This document shows, piece by piece, positions 17,117-26,054 of a stretch of 64,000 nucleotides of DNA. This stretch comes from an uncultured Pelagibacteraceae bacterium. Lineage in GTDB: Bacteria; Pseudomonadota; Alphaproteobacteria; Pelagibacterales; Pelagibacteraceae. The stretch lies in NCBI GenBank assembly GCA_902618695.1, contig CACNCB010000001.1, positions 1 through 64,000 of the forward strand, read 5' to 3'. Position 1 is the first letter of the stretch. Each line of letters starts with the position of its first letter. Made by a program: the position numbers and the translations under genes. The notes below the pieces were generated by a model. The model saw only the letters and a list, made by a program, of their open reading frames with translations, had not been told where the DNA came from and made no database searches.

Positions 17117-17950
17117 TTATTTATTTTGTCTTAAACTATCAGCTTCAAAAACACCTAGAACGTGAAAATCCTCACAATGTAGGCCTAGCTCTTCAAGAGA
17201 TTTTTGAACTTTTGAGTCTTCAATATGTCCATCTAAATCACATAAGAAAAAATAAGAATCAAAACTATTTTTTTCTGGATAACTTTGTAGTTTTGTTAAA
17301 TTTACACCATTAATAGCAAAACCTCCTAGTGATTGATAGAGAGCAGCTGGCTTACTTTTCAGTTTAAATAAAAAAGAGGTTATATAAGTTTTGTCTTTAA
17401 ATTCTGGTTGTGAAATATTTTTCCCCATAACTAAAAACCTTGTCAAATTTCCACTTTCGTTTTCTATATTTTTTTTAATTACTTCCAAGCCATAAATTTC
17501 AGCACTTAAGGAAGATGCTATCGCAGATTGTTTGATATCTTTTGATTTAGAAATCATTTCAGCAGATCCGGCAGTGTCTGCTCTAATATGTTCTGCTAAA
17601 TTATTTTCTTTTATAAATTTTGAACACTGAGACAATCCTTGAGCATGTGAGTATACTTCTTTGATATCTTTTAATTTTGCACCAGTTTGTCCTAACAAGT
17701 TGTGTTCAATTTTTTGAAAATGCTCTTTATAAATATTTAGCCTATGTTTAAATATTAAATATTCAATTCCAATATTACCAGTAATCCTATTTGACTCTGG
17801 AATTATAATTCTGCTATCCGGCTCTTCAGATGCTTTGTTAAAACACTCATCGAAAGTTTTACAGGGCAATATTTCTGCTTTAGGATCAATAGAAAGCGCT
17901 GCTAAATGAGAATATGCACCAAAGGTTCCTTGAAAATAAATTTTACTCAT
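17117..17950 (-). CDS. pheA: Prephenate dehydratase
   Basis: Converts prephenate to phenylpyruvate in phenylalanine synthesis. The 277-residue protein has the dehydratase domain (FQGTFGAYSHLAA, IPESNRITGNI, ADTAGSAEM), the catalytic LTRF motif, and a C-terminal ACT domain beginning near KTYITSFLF with KLQSYPEKNSFDSYFF, the site of phenylalanine feedback. No chorismate mutase domain is fused. The start is the ATG at 17950, overlapping the kdsB stop by one base (TGATG); a TTG one codon earlier is less likely. Confidence 0.93.
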   Translation of the reverse strand: MSKIYFQGTFGAYSHLAALSIDPKAEILPCKTFDECFNKASEEPDSRIIIPESNRITGNIGIEYLIFKHRLNIYKEHFQKIEHNLLGQTGAKLKDIKEVYSHAQGLSQCSKFIKENNLAEHIRADTAGSAEMISKSKDIKQSAIASSLSAEIYGLEVIKKNIENESGNLTRFLVMGKNISQPEFKDKTYITSFLFKLKSKPAALYQSLGGFAINGVNLTKLQSYPEKNSFDSYFFLCDLDGHIEDSKVQKSLEELGLHCEDFHVLGVFEADSLRQNK

Positions 17951-18681
17951 CAATTCTTATATTCCATTATTTTTTTTAAGGCTAGATAATCTTCTTCTGT
18001 ATCCACTCCTATTGGAGATGACATAGCAAGTGAAACATTGATATCAATATTATTATCTAATGCTCTTAACTGCTCTAGTCGATTTTCTATTTCATTTTTG
18101 GATTGATCCAAGTGAACAAATTTTTCTAGACAATCTCTTGAATAACAATAAATTCCAATATGGTGATAGATATTTTCTACATGCTCAGATTTTCTTGAAA
18201 AGGATACAGCCTTTGGAAAATGATCACTTTCTAGGCTATTTTCAGTAATGACCTTAACAATATTTTCATTCTTAAGGTTTTTATTATCTTTTATTTTTGC
18301 GGCAAGAGTTCCTAAATTAGAATTATTTTTTACCATTTTGTCATTCAAACTTTTGATATCATCAATATCGATTGCTGGTTCATCACCTTGCAAATTCATA
18401 ATAAAATCAACATCTCTAACATTTGATTTTTTAAGTGCTTCGTAAATTCTATCTGTTCCTGTTTTATGTTTATTGCTGGTTAAAATAGCATTGAAACCAT
18501 TACTTTTAACATCATCAATAATTTCTTGATCCTCTGTAGCTACAATCACGTCTCCAATATTGGCTTCTCCAGCTTTTTTAGACACATGTGATATAATTGA
18601 TAAACCATTTATTTTTAATAACGGTTTACCTGGAAGCCTAGTCGCAGACATTCTAGAGGGTATAATTACTAAAGTTTTCAT
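17950..18681 (-). CDS. kdsB: 3-deoxy-manno-octulosonate cytidylyltransferase (CMP-KDO synthetase)
   Basis: Activates KDO with CTP for lipopolysaccharide inner-core synthesis. The 243-residue protein starts with IIPSRMSATRLPGKPL, the family's nucleotide-binding N-terminus, and has NLQGDEPAID and the GVDTEEDY segment near the C-terminus. Length is normal. It is translationally coupled to pheA. Together with kdsD and the lpt genes (23.7-26 kb) it indicates an LPS outer membrane. Confidence 0.94.
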   Translation of the reverse strand: MKTLVIIPSRMSATRLPGKPLLKINGLSIISHVSKKAGEANIGDVIVATEDQEIIDDVKSNGFNAILTSNKHKTGTDRIYEALKKSNVRDVDFIMNLQGDEPAIDIDDIKSLNDKMVKNNSNLGTLAAKIKDNKNLKNENIVKVITENSLESDHFPKAVSFSRKSEHVENIYHHIGIYCYSRDCLEKFVHLDQSKNEIENRLEQLRALDNNIDINVSLAMSSPIGVDTEEDYLALKKIMEYKN

Positions 18682-18794
18682 TATATTTTCAAATTATTAT
18701 ACTCGTTAAACAACTATAGAGGCAAATTTATACATTAAATTTTAGCTTTTTTTTAATTTATCGTGTTATACGTTCACTACAAACTTTAGAAAAA

Positions 18795-19334
18795 ATGGAT
18801 TCTTTCGAAATAAATAAAATAGTTGCTGCAGTTTTAATGGTTGCCCTGCTTGTTATCGGTATTGGAAAATTATCTGATATTATATTCCATGTAGAGAAAC
18901 CTGAGACGCCTGGTTATTCAGTTGAAGTAGAAGCTGCCACTACTGTATCCACAACCAGCGCAAGCACGACGTCAGACAAAATTGATATATCAGCATTGAT
19001 GGCAATGGGAGATATTGCTCATGGTGAAAAAGTTTTTAAAAAATGCGCAGCTTGTCATTCAATTGTTAAAGGAGGAAAGAATGCTATAGGTCCAGCGCTA
19101 TATAATGTTGTGGGAAGAAAAGTTGGAGCGGTTGAAGAATATAAATATTCTAAAGCATTAGCAGCGTATGATAAAGAATGGACTTTTGAAGAACTAAATG
19201 GATTTTTAATTAAACCTGCAAAATGGATTAAGGGAACAAAGATGGCATATGCAGGTCTTAGAAAAGAAAAAGATAGAGCCTCTGTAATAAAATATCTAAA
19301 TGAGAATTCAGACAGCCCTTTGCCGCTACCTTAA
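18795..19334 (+). CDS. Membrane-anchored c-type cytochrome (CycM/c552-like)
   Basis: A 179-residue cytochrome c. An N-terminal hydrophobic segment (about 9-31) is an uncleaved anchor, followed by a Thr/Ser/Ala-rich linker (about 45-62) and a class I cytochrome domain with heme site CAACH (84-88) and the probable methionine ligand Met150 in GTKMAYAG. It matches the CycM type that passes electrons from the bc1 complex to the terminal oxidase at the periplasmic face. It diverges from kdsB across 113 bases. The convergent argF end overlaps it by 9 bases. Confidence 0.92.
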   Translation: MDSFEINKIVAAVLMVALLVIGIGKLSDIIFHVEKPETPGYSVEVEAATTVSTTSASTTSDKIDISALMAMGDIAHGEKVFKKCAACHSIVKGGKNAIGPALYNVVGRKVGAVEEYKYSKALAAYDKEWTFEELNGFLIKPAKWIKGTKMAYAGLRKEKDRASVIKYLNENSDSPLPLP

Positions 19335-20255
19335 TTTTCCAAAACAATATAATAAAATACTTTTTTGTACGTGAACTCTATTGAGTGCTTGTTGCCATAC
19401 GTGAGATTTTTTTCCCAAGAAAACATCATCACTCACTTCGTCTCCTCTTGGTAAACAATGTAAAAAAATGCAATTTTTTTTTGCATAACTCATTAATTTT
19501 TGATCGATTTTAAAATTTTTAAAAGCTTGTATTTTTTTCTTCTTATTAACTTTATCATTCAAAGAAATAACTTTATCAGAAAAAATCACATCTGCACCTG
19601 AAACTGCTTTTTTTGCATCATTATAAATATAAATTTTTTTATTATTTTTTTTGACCCAAGCTCTAACTTTTTTTCCTGGTTCAAATTTTTTTGGGCAACC
19701 AATAGTTAGCTTGAAAGAAAATTTTACTGATGCAGCTATTAAACTATCTAAAACATTGTTGGAGTCACCTATCCAGCAAATATTCAAATTAGAAATAGGT
19801 TTCTTCGTTATTTCCTCAACTGTGAAAACATCTGATAAAACCTGTGTTGGGTGAGATGAGGGACTTAAGCCATTGATGACGGGTATTGATAAGTATCTTT
19901 CAAAATTTTCAACCTTTTTATCACTGTCAGTTCTTAGCATAAATCCGTCACCATAGGTCGAAAGAATTTTAGCCGTATCTGCAATACTCTCTCCGCCTTC
20001 ACCCAAATGAAGCTCATTAGATCTCAAAGTCAAAGTACCACCACCTAATTGTTTGATAGATAAATAAAAGCTTAATCTTGTTCGCAAGCTAGATTTTTCA
20101 AACATTTGAATTAATAATTTTCCTTTTAATGGTGCGCCCTTATCAACCTCTAATGTACTCAGTTTTTTTCTTGAACTTTTTCTTTTCTTTGCATCAATAA
20201 TAATTTTTCTAAGATCTTTTGCGGGTATATCTTTTAAATTAATAAAATGTTTCAT
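19326..20255 (-). CDS. argF: Ornithine carbamoyltransferase
   Basis: Makes citrulline from ornithine and carbamoyl phosphate in arginine synthesis. The 309-residue protein has the carbamoyl-phosphate loop SSLRTR (in MFEKSSLRTRLSF), NGLSPSSHPTQ, the ICWIGDSNNV segment and HCLPRGDEV near the C-terminus. Length is standard. It follows argD by one base on the same strand; argD-argF is the usual alphaproteobacterial pair. An hslO gene, often third in that operon, is not present. Confidence 0.95.
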   Translation of the reverse strand: MKHFINLKDIPAKDLRKIIIDAKKRKSSRKKLSTLEVDKGAPLKGKLLIQMFEKSSLRTRLSFYLSIKQLGGGTLTLRSNELHLGEGGESIADTAKILSTYGDGFMLRTDSDKKVENFERYLSIPVINGLSPSSHPTQVLSDVFTVEEITKKPISNLNICWIGDSNNVLDSLIAASVKFSFKLTIGCPKKFEPGKKVRAWVKKNNKKIYIYNDAKKAVSGADVIFSDKVISLNDKVNKKKKIQAFKNFKIDQKLMSYAKKNCIFLHCLPRGDEVSDDVFLGKKSHVWQQALNRVHVQKSILLYCFGKLR

Positions 20256-20256
20256 A

Positions 20257-21423
20257 TTATTTTATCTGCGAGCAGACTTTTTCAATAATTTTTAATGCTA
20301 AATCAATTTCATTTTTTTTTACATTCAATGGAGGTAAAATACGAACAACATTTTCAGCTGCTCGAATAGTCAACAGCTGATTATCCATCAATTTTTTAAT
20401 GAAATTAGTTTGATCTTTATATAACTGTATCCCAATCAAAAAACCTTTTCCTCTTATTTTCTTAATTACATTCGGATATTTTTCCTGAACTTTATTTAAT
20501 TTAAATAAAAAATATTTTGATAATTTTTTTACATTATTTAAAAATTTCTTATTTGATATAATATCCATTACAGTATTTCCAACTGACATAGCCAAAGGGT
20601 TTCCTCCAAATGTTGACCCATGAGTTCCTGGCGTCATGCCTGAGGCAACTTTTTTATTCATTAAAACTGCACCGATAGGAAATCCTCCTCCTATCCCTTT
20701 TGCAATTGGCACAATATCAGGTTTTACTTTAGATTTTTCAAATGCAAAGAAATCACCTGATCTTCCTATCCCACACTGGACTTCGTCAAGGATTAATAAT
20801 ATTTTTTTCTCATTACATAATGCTCTTAATTCTTTTAAGCACCAATCAGGAATAACTTTAATGCCTCCTTCACCCATAATAGTTTCAACCATAATAGCAG
20901 CTGTATTCTTATTAATTTTCTTTGTAAGAGAATTGTGATCTCCAAAATTAAAATGATCGAAACCTGTAACTTTTGGACCAAATCCTTCAGTCATTTTTTT
21001 TGATCCGCTAGCAAAAATTGTTGCTAAAGTTCTTCCATGGAAGGAGTTTTTAATGCATAAAATTCTATTTTTATTCGGTTTACCAATTGAGTAAAAATAT
21101 CTTCTGGCAACTTTAATTGCTGCTTCTGTAGCTTCTGCTCCACTATTTTGAAACATCACAAAATCAGCAAAAGTCTTGGTACACAATTTTTTAGCAAGTT
21201 TTTCACCTTCTGGAATTTGGAAAGCATTGGAAACGTGCCAAAGTTTTTTTGATTGATCTCTTATAGTTTTAACTAATTTTGTATGGGCATGACCTAAAGA
21301 ATTTACAGCTATTCCTTGAACAAAATCTAAGTATTTTTTATTATCAGTAGAGTATAAAAAACTCCCCTTTCCGTATTTAAAGGAAATTTTTTTTCTATTA
21401 TAGTTTTTTACTAAATAACTCAT
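20257..21423 (-). CDS. argD: Acetylornithine aminotransferase
   Basis: A PLP-dependent class III aminotransferase that makes N-acetylornithine (and may serve the diaminopimelate pathway). The 388-residue protein has YLDFVQGIAVNSLGHAH, NSGAEATEAAIKVAR, the DEVQCGIGRSG motif and the PLP lysine in PIAKGIGGGFPIGA, then GSTFGGNPLA. Length is normal. It diverges from gcrA across 170 bases and leads argF. Confidence 0.95.
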   Translation of the reverse strand: MSYLVKNYNRKKISFKYGKGSFLYSTDNKKYLDFVQGIAVNSLGHAHTKLVKTIRDQSKKLWHVSNAFQIPEGEKLAKKLCTKTFADFVMFQNSGAEATEAAIKVARRYFYSIGKPNKNRILCIKNSFHGRTLATIFASGSKKMTEGFGPKVTGFDHFNFGDHNSLTKKINKNTAAIMVETIMGEGGIKVIPDWCLKELRALCNEKKILLILDEVQCGIGRSGDFFAFEKSKVKPDIVPIAKGIGGGFPIGAVLMNKKVASGMTPGTHGSTFGGNPLAMSVGNTVMDIISNKKFLNNVKKLSKYFLFKLNKVQEKYPNVIKKIRGKGFLIGIQLYKDQTNFIKKLMDNQLLTIRAAENVVRILPPLNVKKNEIDLALKIIEKVCSQIK

Positions 21424-21593
21424 AAATCTAATTTGTTTTTATAAAGTTTAATTATTTATACAAGTAAGGATTGAAAACATATATGTTTTGTTAATTGAGC
21501 ATTAATGTTGATAACTCTTATTTTTTGATTGTTTAATTTAATTTTATATCAGTATATTGTTGTTCTATATAAATTATATACAACATATTGATT

Positions 21594-22088
21594 ATGAGTT
21601 GGACTGAAGAAAAAGTTGCAAAATTAAAGGAGCTTTGGGGCAAAGGTAATACTGCAAGTCAAATTGCTGAGATAATCGGAGGCATAAGTAGGAATGCAGT
21701 AATAGGTAAAGCTCATAGACTAAACTTATCAGCAAAAATAAAAACTAGAACAACTACTTCAAATCAAAATTTTGACAGCGCAACAAATGAAAAAAATACC
21801 CAAATAAAAAGAGGGCGTAAAAGTAAATTTAAATCTTTAATAATTGAGAAAGATTTTGAGCCAGAAAATCCAAAACAACTTGAAGAATTAGATGAAAATT
21901 CTTGTAAATGGCCTATTGGTCATCCTGACGAAAAAAAGTTTTATTTTTGTGGAAGATCATCTTTAAAGGACTTTTCTTATTGTAAATTACATCTTTTATA
22001 TGCTTACCAACCTAAAGGCAAAAAAGATGACGTCACAGAAAAAGAAGAGGTTCCTGAATTTATCGAAAAAAAAATTCAGTCAGCCTAA
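21594..22088 (+). CDS. gcrA: GcrA-like cell-cycle regulator
   Basis: GcrA is an alphaproteobacterial transcription factor that binds sigma-70 RNA polymerase holoenzyme and controls cell-cycle genes, often at CcrM-methylated sites. The 164-residue protein starts MSWTEEKVAKLKELWGKG with the helix-turn-helix GGISRNAVIGKAHRL, the family hallmark. The conserved C-terminal CKWPIGHPDEKKFYFCG with YCKLH is also present. The start is the ATG at 21594; a TTG two codons upstream is less likely. No ctrA or ccrM gene is in the window. Confidence 0.93.
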   Translation: MSWTEEKVAKLKELWGKGNTASQIAEIIGGISRNAVIGKAHRLNLSAKIKTRTTTSNQNFDSATNEKNTQIKRGRKSKFKSLIIEKDFEPENPKQLEELDENSCKWPIGHPDEKKFYFCGRSSLKDFSYCKLHLLYAYQPKGKKDDVTEKEEVPEFIEKKIQSA

Positions 22089-22089
22089 T

Positions 22090-23076
22090 TTAATTCGACT
22101 TACTGTCTAAATCATTTTTTGATGCATATTTTTCTGTAGAAAATTGACCACCTTCTCTCCACATATATGAGTATTTTTTAACTTCTTCATCAAAATATCT
22201 TAAGCTGGGGGTGCCGATATCAAAATTATTTTTGTACTTTCCTGATGCAATATTGTCATATTTTAGGAGTCTTAATTGATCCCTTGTGAGTAAAGGATTG
22301 GGCATTATTTCAAATAAGCTTGCTGAAATTTCTGCTATTTTTAGTGGAAAAGGTATAGTAAATCTTTTTTTTCCAATTAATTTTAATAATTTTTGAATTA
22401 TTTCTTTAAATGATATAGTTTCTGGTCCTACACATTCAATTATTTTTGAGTAAATTTTTTTTGAAATTACGTCATAAATAATATCAGTCAAATCTGAGCA
22501 ATGTATTGGAGAAAATTTTGTTTCTCCATTATAGTAAAGTGGAAAAAAAGGTAATCTATTTAATAAGGTCATAAAGTTTGTAGTAAAATTATCATCAGAG
22601 GAATAAACTACTGAAGGTCTAAGAACAGTAGCAAGTGGAAAATTTTTGAAAATTTTACTTTCACCTTCAAGTTTACTTTTAGCATAATTTGAGTCTACTG
22701 CTTCATTTATACCTAGAGCTGATAAATGTATAAAATGTTTGAGATTATATTCTTTACAGAGCTTTGCCAGAATTGAAGGAAATATAGAATGAATATTTTT
22801 AAAAGTGCTTCCTCTTTTTTTTTCAAATAAAATTCCGATTAAATTTATACATATGTCTGATCGTTTAAAAAGATCTCTTATTTTTTTTTCATCAAAAATA
22901 TTTGCCTCAACAATGTCTATATAACCAGCATTTGCTTGGGTTTTAATTATATAGCTTTTTTGGTGGAAATTTCTGGTAACTACGGTAACTTTATAATTAT
23001 TTTTAGTAAGCTTTCTTATTAAGTTTCTACCAATTTGACCACTCCCACCAAAAATTAGACAATTTTTTGCTTTCAT
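22090..23076 (-). CDS. NDUFA9-like NAD(P)-binding SDR protein (complex I accessory family)
   Basis: A 328-residue extended short-chain dehydrogenase. The N-terminus has the Rossmann motif GGSGQIGRNL; further on are NLIGILFEKKRGSTF, HLSALGI, AKSKLEGE and RPSVVYS, the pattern of the alphaproteobacterial 'complex I NDUFA9 subunit family'. The catalytic YxxxK reads YAKSK. It may assist complex I assembly or bind its cofactor, which is inference from mitochondrial NDUFA9. It diverges from rnd across only 16 bases, and its stop is 1 base from the gcrA stop. Confidence 0.85.
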   Translation of the reverse strand: MKAKNCLIFGGSGQIGRNLIRKLTKNNYKVTVVTRNFHQKSYIIKTQANAGYIDIVEANIFDEKKIRDLFKRSDICINLIGILFEKKRGSTFKNIHSIFPSILAKLCKEYNLKHFIHLSALGINEAVDSNYAKSKLEGESKIFKNFPLATVLRPSVVYSSDDNFTTNFMTLLNRLPFFPLYYNGETKFSPIHCSDLTDIIYDVISKKIYSKIIECVGPETISFKEIIQKLLKLIGKKRFTIPFPLKIAEISASLFEIMPNPLLTRDQLRLLKYDNIASGKYKNNFDIGTPSLRYFDEEVKKYSYMWREGGQFSTEKYASKNDLDSKSN

Positions 23077-23092
23077 ATATATATGTTTAAAA

Positions 23093-23701
23093 ATGAGTAA
23101 TATTCAATTACACAAAAATGATCTACCAGATGATTTAGAATTAGGCAATATAATAGCTGTAGATGGAGAATTTATGGGTTTAGATGTAAGAAGAGACCCT
23201 CTTTGTTTAATTCAAATTTCTTCGGGCAAATCAGATGCACATATCATTCAATTTGATAGAAAAAATTATAGAGCACCGAATTTAGTTAAAATCCTTAAAG
23301 ATGAAGAAATAGTAAAAATCTTTCATTATGGAAGAGCTGATATGGCACATATAAAATATTATCTAAATACAGACACTAATAACATTCTTGATACAAAAAT
23401 TGCCTCAAAATTAGCTAGATCATATTCTGATAATCACTCTTTAAAAACATTAATTAAAGAATTTAGAAATATAGACGTTAGTAAACAATTTCAAAATTCT
23501 GATTTTGGGGGTGAGCTGACTGCTGCACAATTAAAGTATTGTGCAAATGATGTTATACATTTGCATAAAATTCATGAAGAACTAACTAAAATTCTTGAGA
23601 GAGAAAATAGAATTGAATTATATAAAGATTGTCTAAAATTTTTAAAAACTAGAGTTGATCTTGATTTAGCTCTATTTAAGGATGATATTTGGTCACACTG
23701 A
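23093..23701 (+). CDS. rnd: Ribonuclease D-like 3'-5' exonuclease
   Basis: A 202-residue DEDDy exonuclease. Motif I is AVDGEFMGL (Asp/Glu), motif II is in HYGRADMAHI with DTKIASKL, and motif III is YCANDVIHLHKI (Tyr...Asp). It has only the nuclease domain and lacks the HRDC domain of full-length RNase D, as is usual for this short alphaproteobacterial form. It probably trims the 3' ends of stable RNAs. The TGA stop shares its A with the kdsD ATG. Confidence 0.88.
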   Translation: MSNIQLHKNDLPDDLELGNIIAVDGEFMGLDVRRDPLCLIQISSGKSDAHIIQFDRKNYRAPNLVKILKDEEIVKIFHYGRADMAHIKYYLNTDTNNILDTKIASKLARSYSDNHSLKTLIKEFRNIDVSKQFQNSDFGGELTAAQLKYCANDVIHLHKIHEELTKILERENRIELYKDCLKFLKTRVDLDLALFKDDIWSH

Positions 23702-24669
23702 TGAATAAAAATAAATTTATATCTTCAGCAAGAGATGTAATTAATCTCGAAATTAGAGCATTACAACAATTAAAAAAAAATATTAGCAAGTCATTTTACG
23801 AGGCTGTACTTAAGATTGTAAAATGTCAGTCAAAAATTATTTTGTGTGGCGTTGGTAAAAGTGGATTAATTGCATCAAAAATTTCTTCAACCCTTGCATC
23901 TGTAGGAACCCCTTCTTTTTATCTTTCAGCTAGTGAAGCTAGTCACGGTGATCTTGGAATGATATCTAAAAAAGATATTCTAATTTTAATCAGTAACTCT
24001 GGTGAAACAGATGAGCTTAAAAATATAATCCAGTTTGCAAATAGAAATAAAATATTATTAATTGGAATTGTATCCAGAAAAAATTCTGTACTTTATAAAG
24101 CCTCAGACATAAAACTGCTTTTACCTCAAGTAATTGAGGCAGGAGGAATTGTTCCAACATCAAGTACAACAGCACAACTTGCCTTAGGTGATGCCATCGC
24201 AATAACATCTATGCAAATGAAAAAGTTTGGTAAATTGGATTTTAAAAAGTTACATCCTTCAGGAAGTCTATCAAATCAATTAAAAACTGTAGAGGATCTA
24301 ATGTTAGTAAAAAACAAAGTACCTTTTGTAAATGAAAACCTTACTTTAGATAAAGGAATTAAAATTATAAATAATAAAAAACTTGGAGTTGTAATTACTA
24401 GAAATAATAAAAATATAACGACAGGAATAGTAACGGATGGGGATATAAAAAGAATTATTCAAAAACATAGTAATATTAAAGAAATAAAGCTAAAAAAAAT
24501 AATCAAAAATAAACCATTGAGTGTTGATAAGAACCTGCTTGCAGCAAAAGCTCTAAAAATAATGAATGAAAATAAAATTACTTCTCTTTGTGTACATTCA
24601 AAAGTTAATAAAAATAAAACGATAGGATTGTTACATATTCACAATATTCTTGAAGCAAATATAAATTAA
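23701..24669 (+). CDS. kdsD: Arabinose-5-phosphate isomerase (KpsF/GutQ family)
   Basis: Converts ribulose-5-phosphate to arabinose-5-phosphate, the first KDO precursor. The 322-residue protein has an N-terminal SIS sugar-isomerase domain (GVGKSGLIASKISSTL, ASEASHGDLG, ISNSGETDEL, VPTSSTTAQLALGDA) and two C-terminal CBS domains (from about 205). The ATG at 23701 overlaps the rnd stop by one base; a TTG 12 bases upstream is less likely. It leads an LPS-related run kdsD-lptC-lptB; kdsC, often next, is absent here. Confidence 0.94.
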   Translation: MNKNKFISSARDVINLEIRALQQLKKNISKSFYEAVLKIVKCQSKIILCGVGKSGLIASKISSTLASVGTPSFYLSASEASHGDLGMISKKDILILISNSGETDELKNIIQFANRNKILLIGIVSRKNSVLYKASDIKLLLPQVIEAGGIVPTSSTTAQLALGDAIAITSMQMKKFGKLDFKKLHPSGSLSNQLKTVEDLMLVKNKVPFVNENLTLDKGIKIINNKKLGVVITRNNKNITTGIVTDGDIKRIIQKHSNIKEIKLKKIIKNKPLSVDKNLLAAKALKIMNENKITSLCVHSKVNKNKTIGLLHIHNILEANIN

Positions 24670-24672
24670 ATA

Positions 24673-25263
24673 ATGTTTAAAACATTAATACAACTATTTT
24701 TAGTTTTGACTTTATTTTTAATTTTATCAATAGTTTTTTATAAATATTTTTATGATCAGTCTGAAAATAAAATAATTAAAGAAATTGAAACTGAAAAAAT
24801 TGTTAAAGATACAGTTATAAGTGAAGATAAAAAAGATAGTGTCATCTATAATTTATCATATAAAAAGTTTGATATTCTTAATAATGCTTACATTATTGAA
24901 GCCGATGAGGGCACACTCAAAGAAAACTCAGATGAAATTTTTATGAAAGTAGTTAGGGCTACTATAGATTATAATGATAAAGAAAAATTATTCATTTATT
25001 CAAGTAATGCAATATTTAATAAAAAAACATTCGAAACTAATTTCTTTAAAGGAGTTAAAGTTGTATACAAAAATCAAATTTTAGAGAGCAATACTCTTGA
25101 TTTTTTATTTGATAAAAATATTGCAATATTTAAAGATAACGTTAGATATGAACAGTTAGATACAAAAATGTTTAGTGATGAGATTATAATAAATTTATTA
25201 ACAAAAGAGATAATAATTAAATCCAAAAATAATTCTAATAAAGTAATTATTAAAAAAAACTAA
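24673..25263 (+). CDS. lptC: LPS export protein LptC
   Basis: A 196-residue inner-membrane protein with one N-terminal transmembrane segment (about 4-24) and a periplasmic beta-rich domain. Position between kdsD and lptB and this architecture support LptC, the bridge component that carries LPS from LptBFG toward LptA. Sequence conservation is low, so the call rests partly on context. It is 3 bases from both neighbours. lptA, normally between lptC and lptB, is missing. Confidence 0.78.
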   Translation: MFKTLIQLFLVLTLFLILSIVFYKYFYDQSENKIIKEIETEKIVKDTVISEDKKDSVIYNLSYKKFDILNNAYIIEADEGTLKENSDEIFMKVVRATIDYNDKEKLFIYSSNAIFNKKTFETNFFKGVKVVYKNQILESNTLDFLFDKNIAIFKDNVRYEQLDTKMFSDEIIINLLTKEIIIKSKNNSNKVIIKKN

Positions 25264-25266
25264 CAT

Positions 25267-26046
25267 ATGGCTATAGTAAAAAAATTTAGAATAATTTCTT
25301 ACAAAAAGAGAGATACGCTTTTATCGCTAGAAAATATATCATTTTCATTCAATAAAAATCATCAAATCTTAGATAATATTTCATTGGATATTCCTAAGGG
25401 ACAGATATTAGGCTTATTAGGATCTAATGGAACTGGAAAGTCAACCTTAATGAATATTATTTCTGGAATAATAAAACCGAATTATGGAAAAATAAAAATA
25501 AAAGGTACTGATGTAACTAAATTGCCTGTTTATTTAAGGACTAGAAAATTTAATATATCTATTATTCCACAATTTGGTGGACTTTTTTCTTCAATGACAG
25601 CTGAACAAAATTTAAGGGCTGTAGCAGAAATTTTAATTGAAGATAAATCATTCATAACTACGAAAATAAATGAACTTATTTCTAAATTTGAACTAGACTC
25701 GGTAAAAAAAATTGAGGCAAAATATCTTTCAGGGGGACAAAAACGAAGATTAGTAATTGCTATGGGATTAATTTCAAAACCTGAGATAATATTAATGGAT
25801 GAACCTTTGGCTGCTCTAGATCCACAAACAATTCAGATGCTACAGAATACAATTGTAAAACTACAGACAGATCTAAACTTAACAATAATAATTACAGACC
25901 ATCAAGCTCGGGACCTTCTAGCAATATGTGACAAGGCAATAATTCTTTCAAATAGTAAAATAGTTGCATCTGGAACACCCAATGAATTAATGAATGATTC
26001 AAATGCTAACAAGTTTTATTTTGGTAAAAATTTCCAATTTAAATAA
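25267..26046 (+). CDS. lptB: LPS export ABC transporter ATPase LptB
   Basis: A 259-residue ABC ATPase with Walker A GSNGTGKST, Q-loop (IPQFGGLFSSMTAEQN), signature LSGGQKRR, Walker B IILMDEPLAALDP and a switch histidine in ITDHQARD. The sequence fits the LptB group, which powers LPS extraction from the inner membrane together with LptF and LptG (not in the window). The first roughly 18 residues are longer than in E. coli LptB; a later start is possible. Confidence 0.92.
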   Translation: MAIVKKFRIISYKKRDTLLSLENISFSFNKNHQILDNISLDIPKGQILGLLGSNGTGKSTLMNIISGIIKPNYGKIKIKGTDVTKLPVYLRTRKFNISIIPQFGGLFSSMTAEQNLRAVAEILIEDKSFITTKINELISKFELDSVKKIEAKYLSGGQKRRLVIAMGLISKPEIILMDEPLAALDPQTIQMLQNTIVKLQTDLNLTIIITDHQARDLLAICDKAIILSNSKIVASGTPNELMNDSNANKFYFGKNFQFK

Positions 26047-26054
26047 AAAATACA

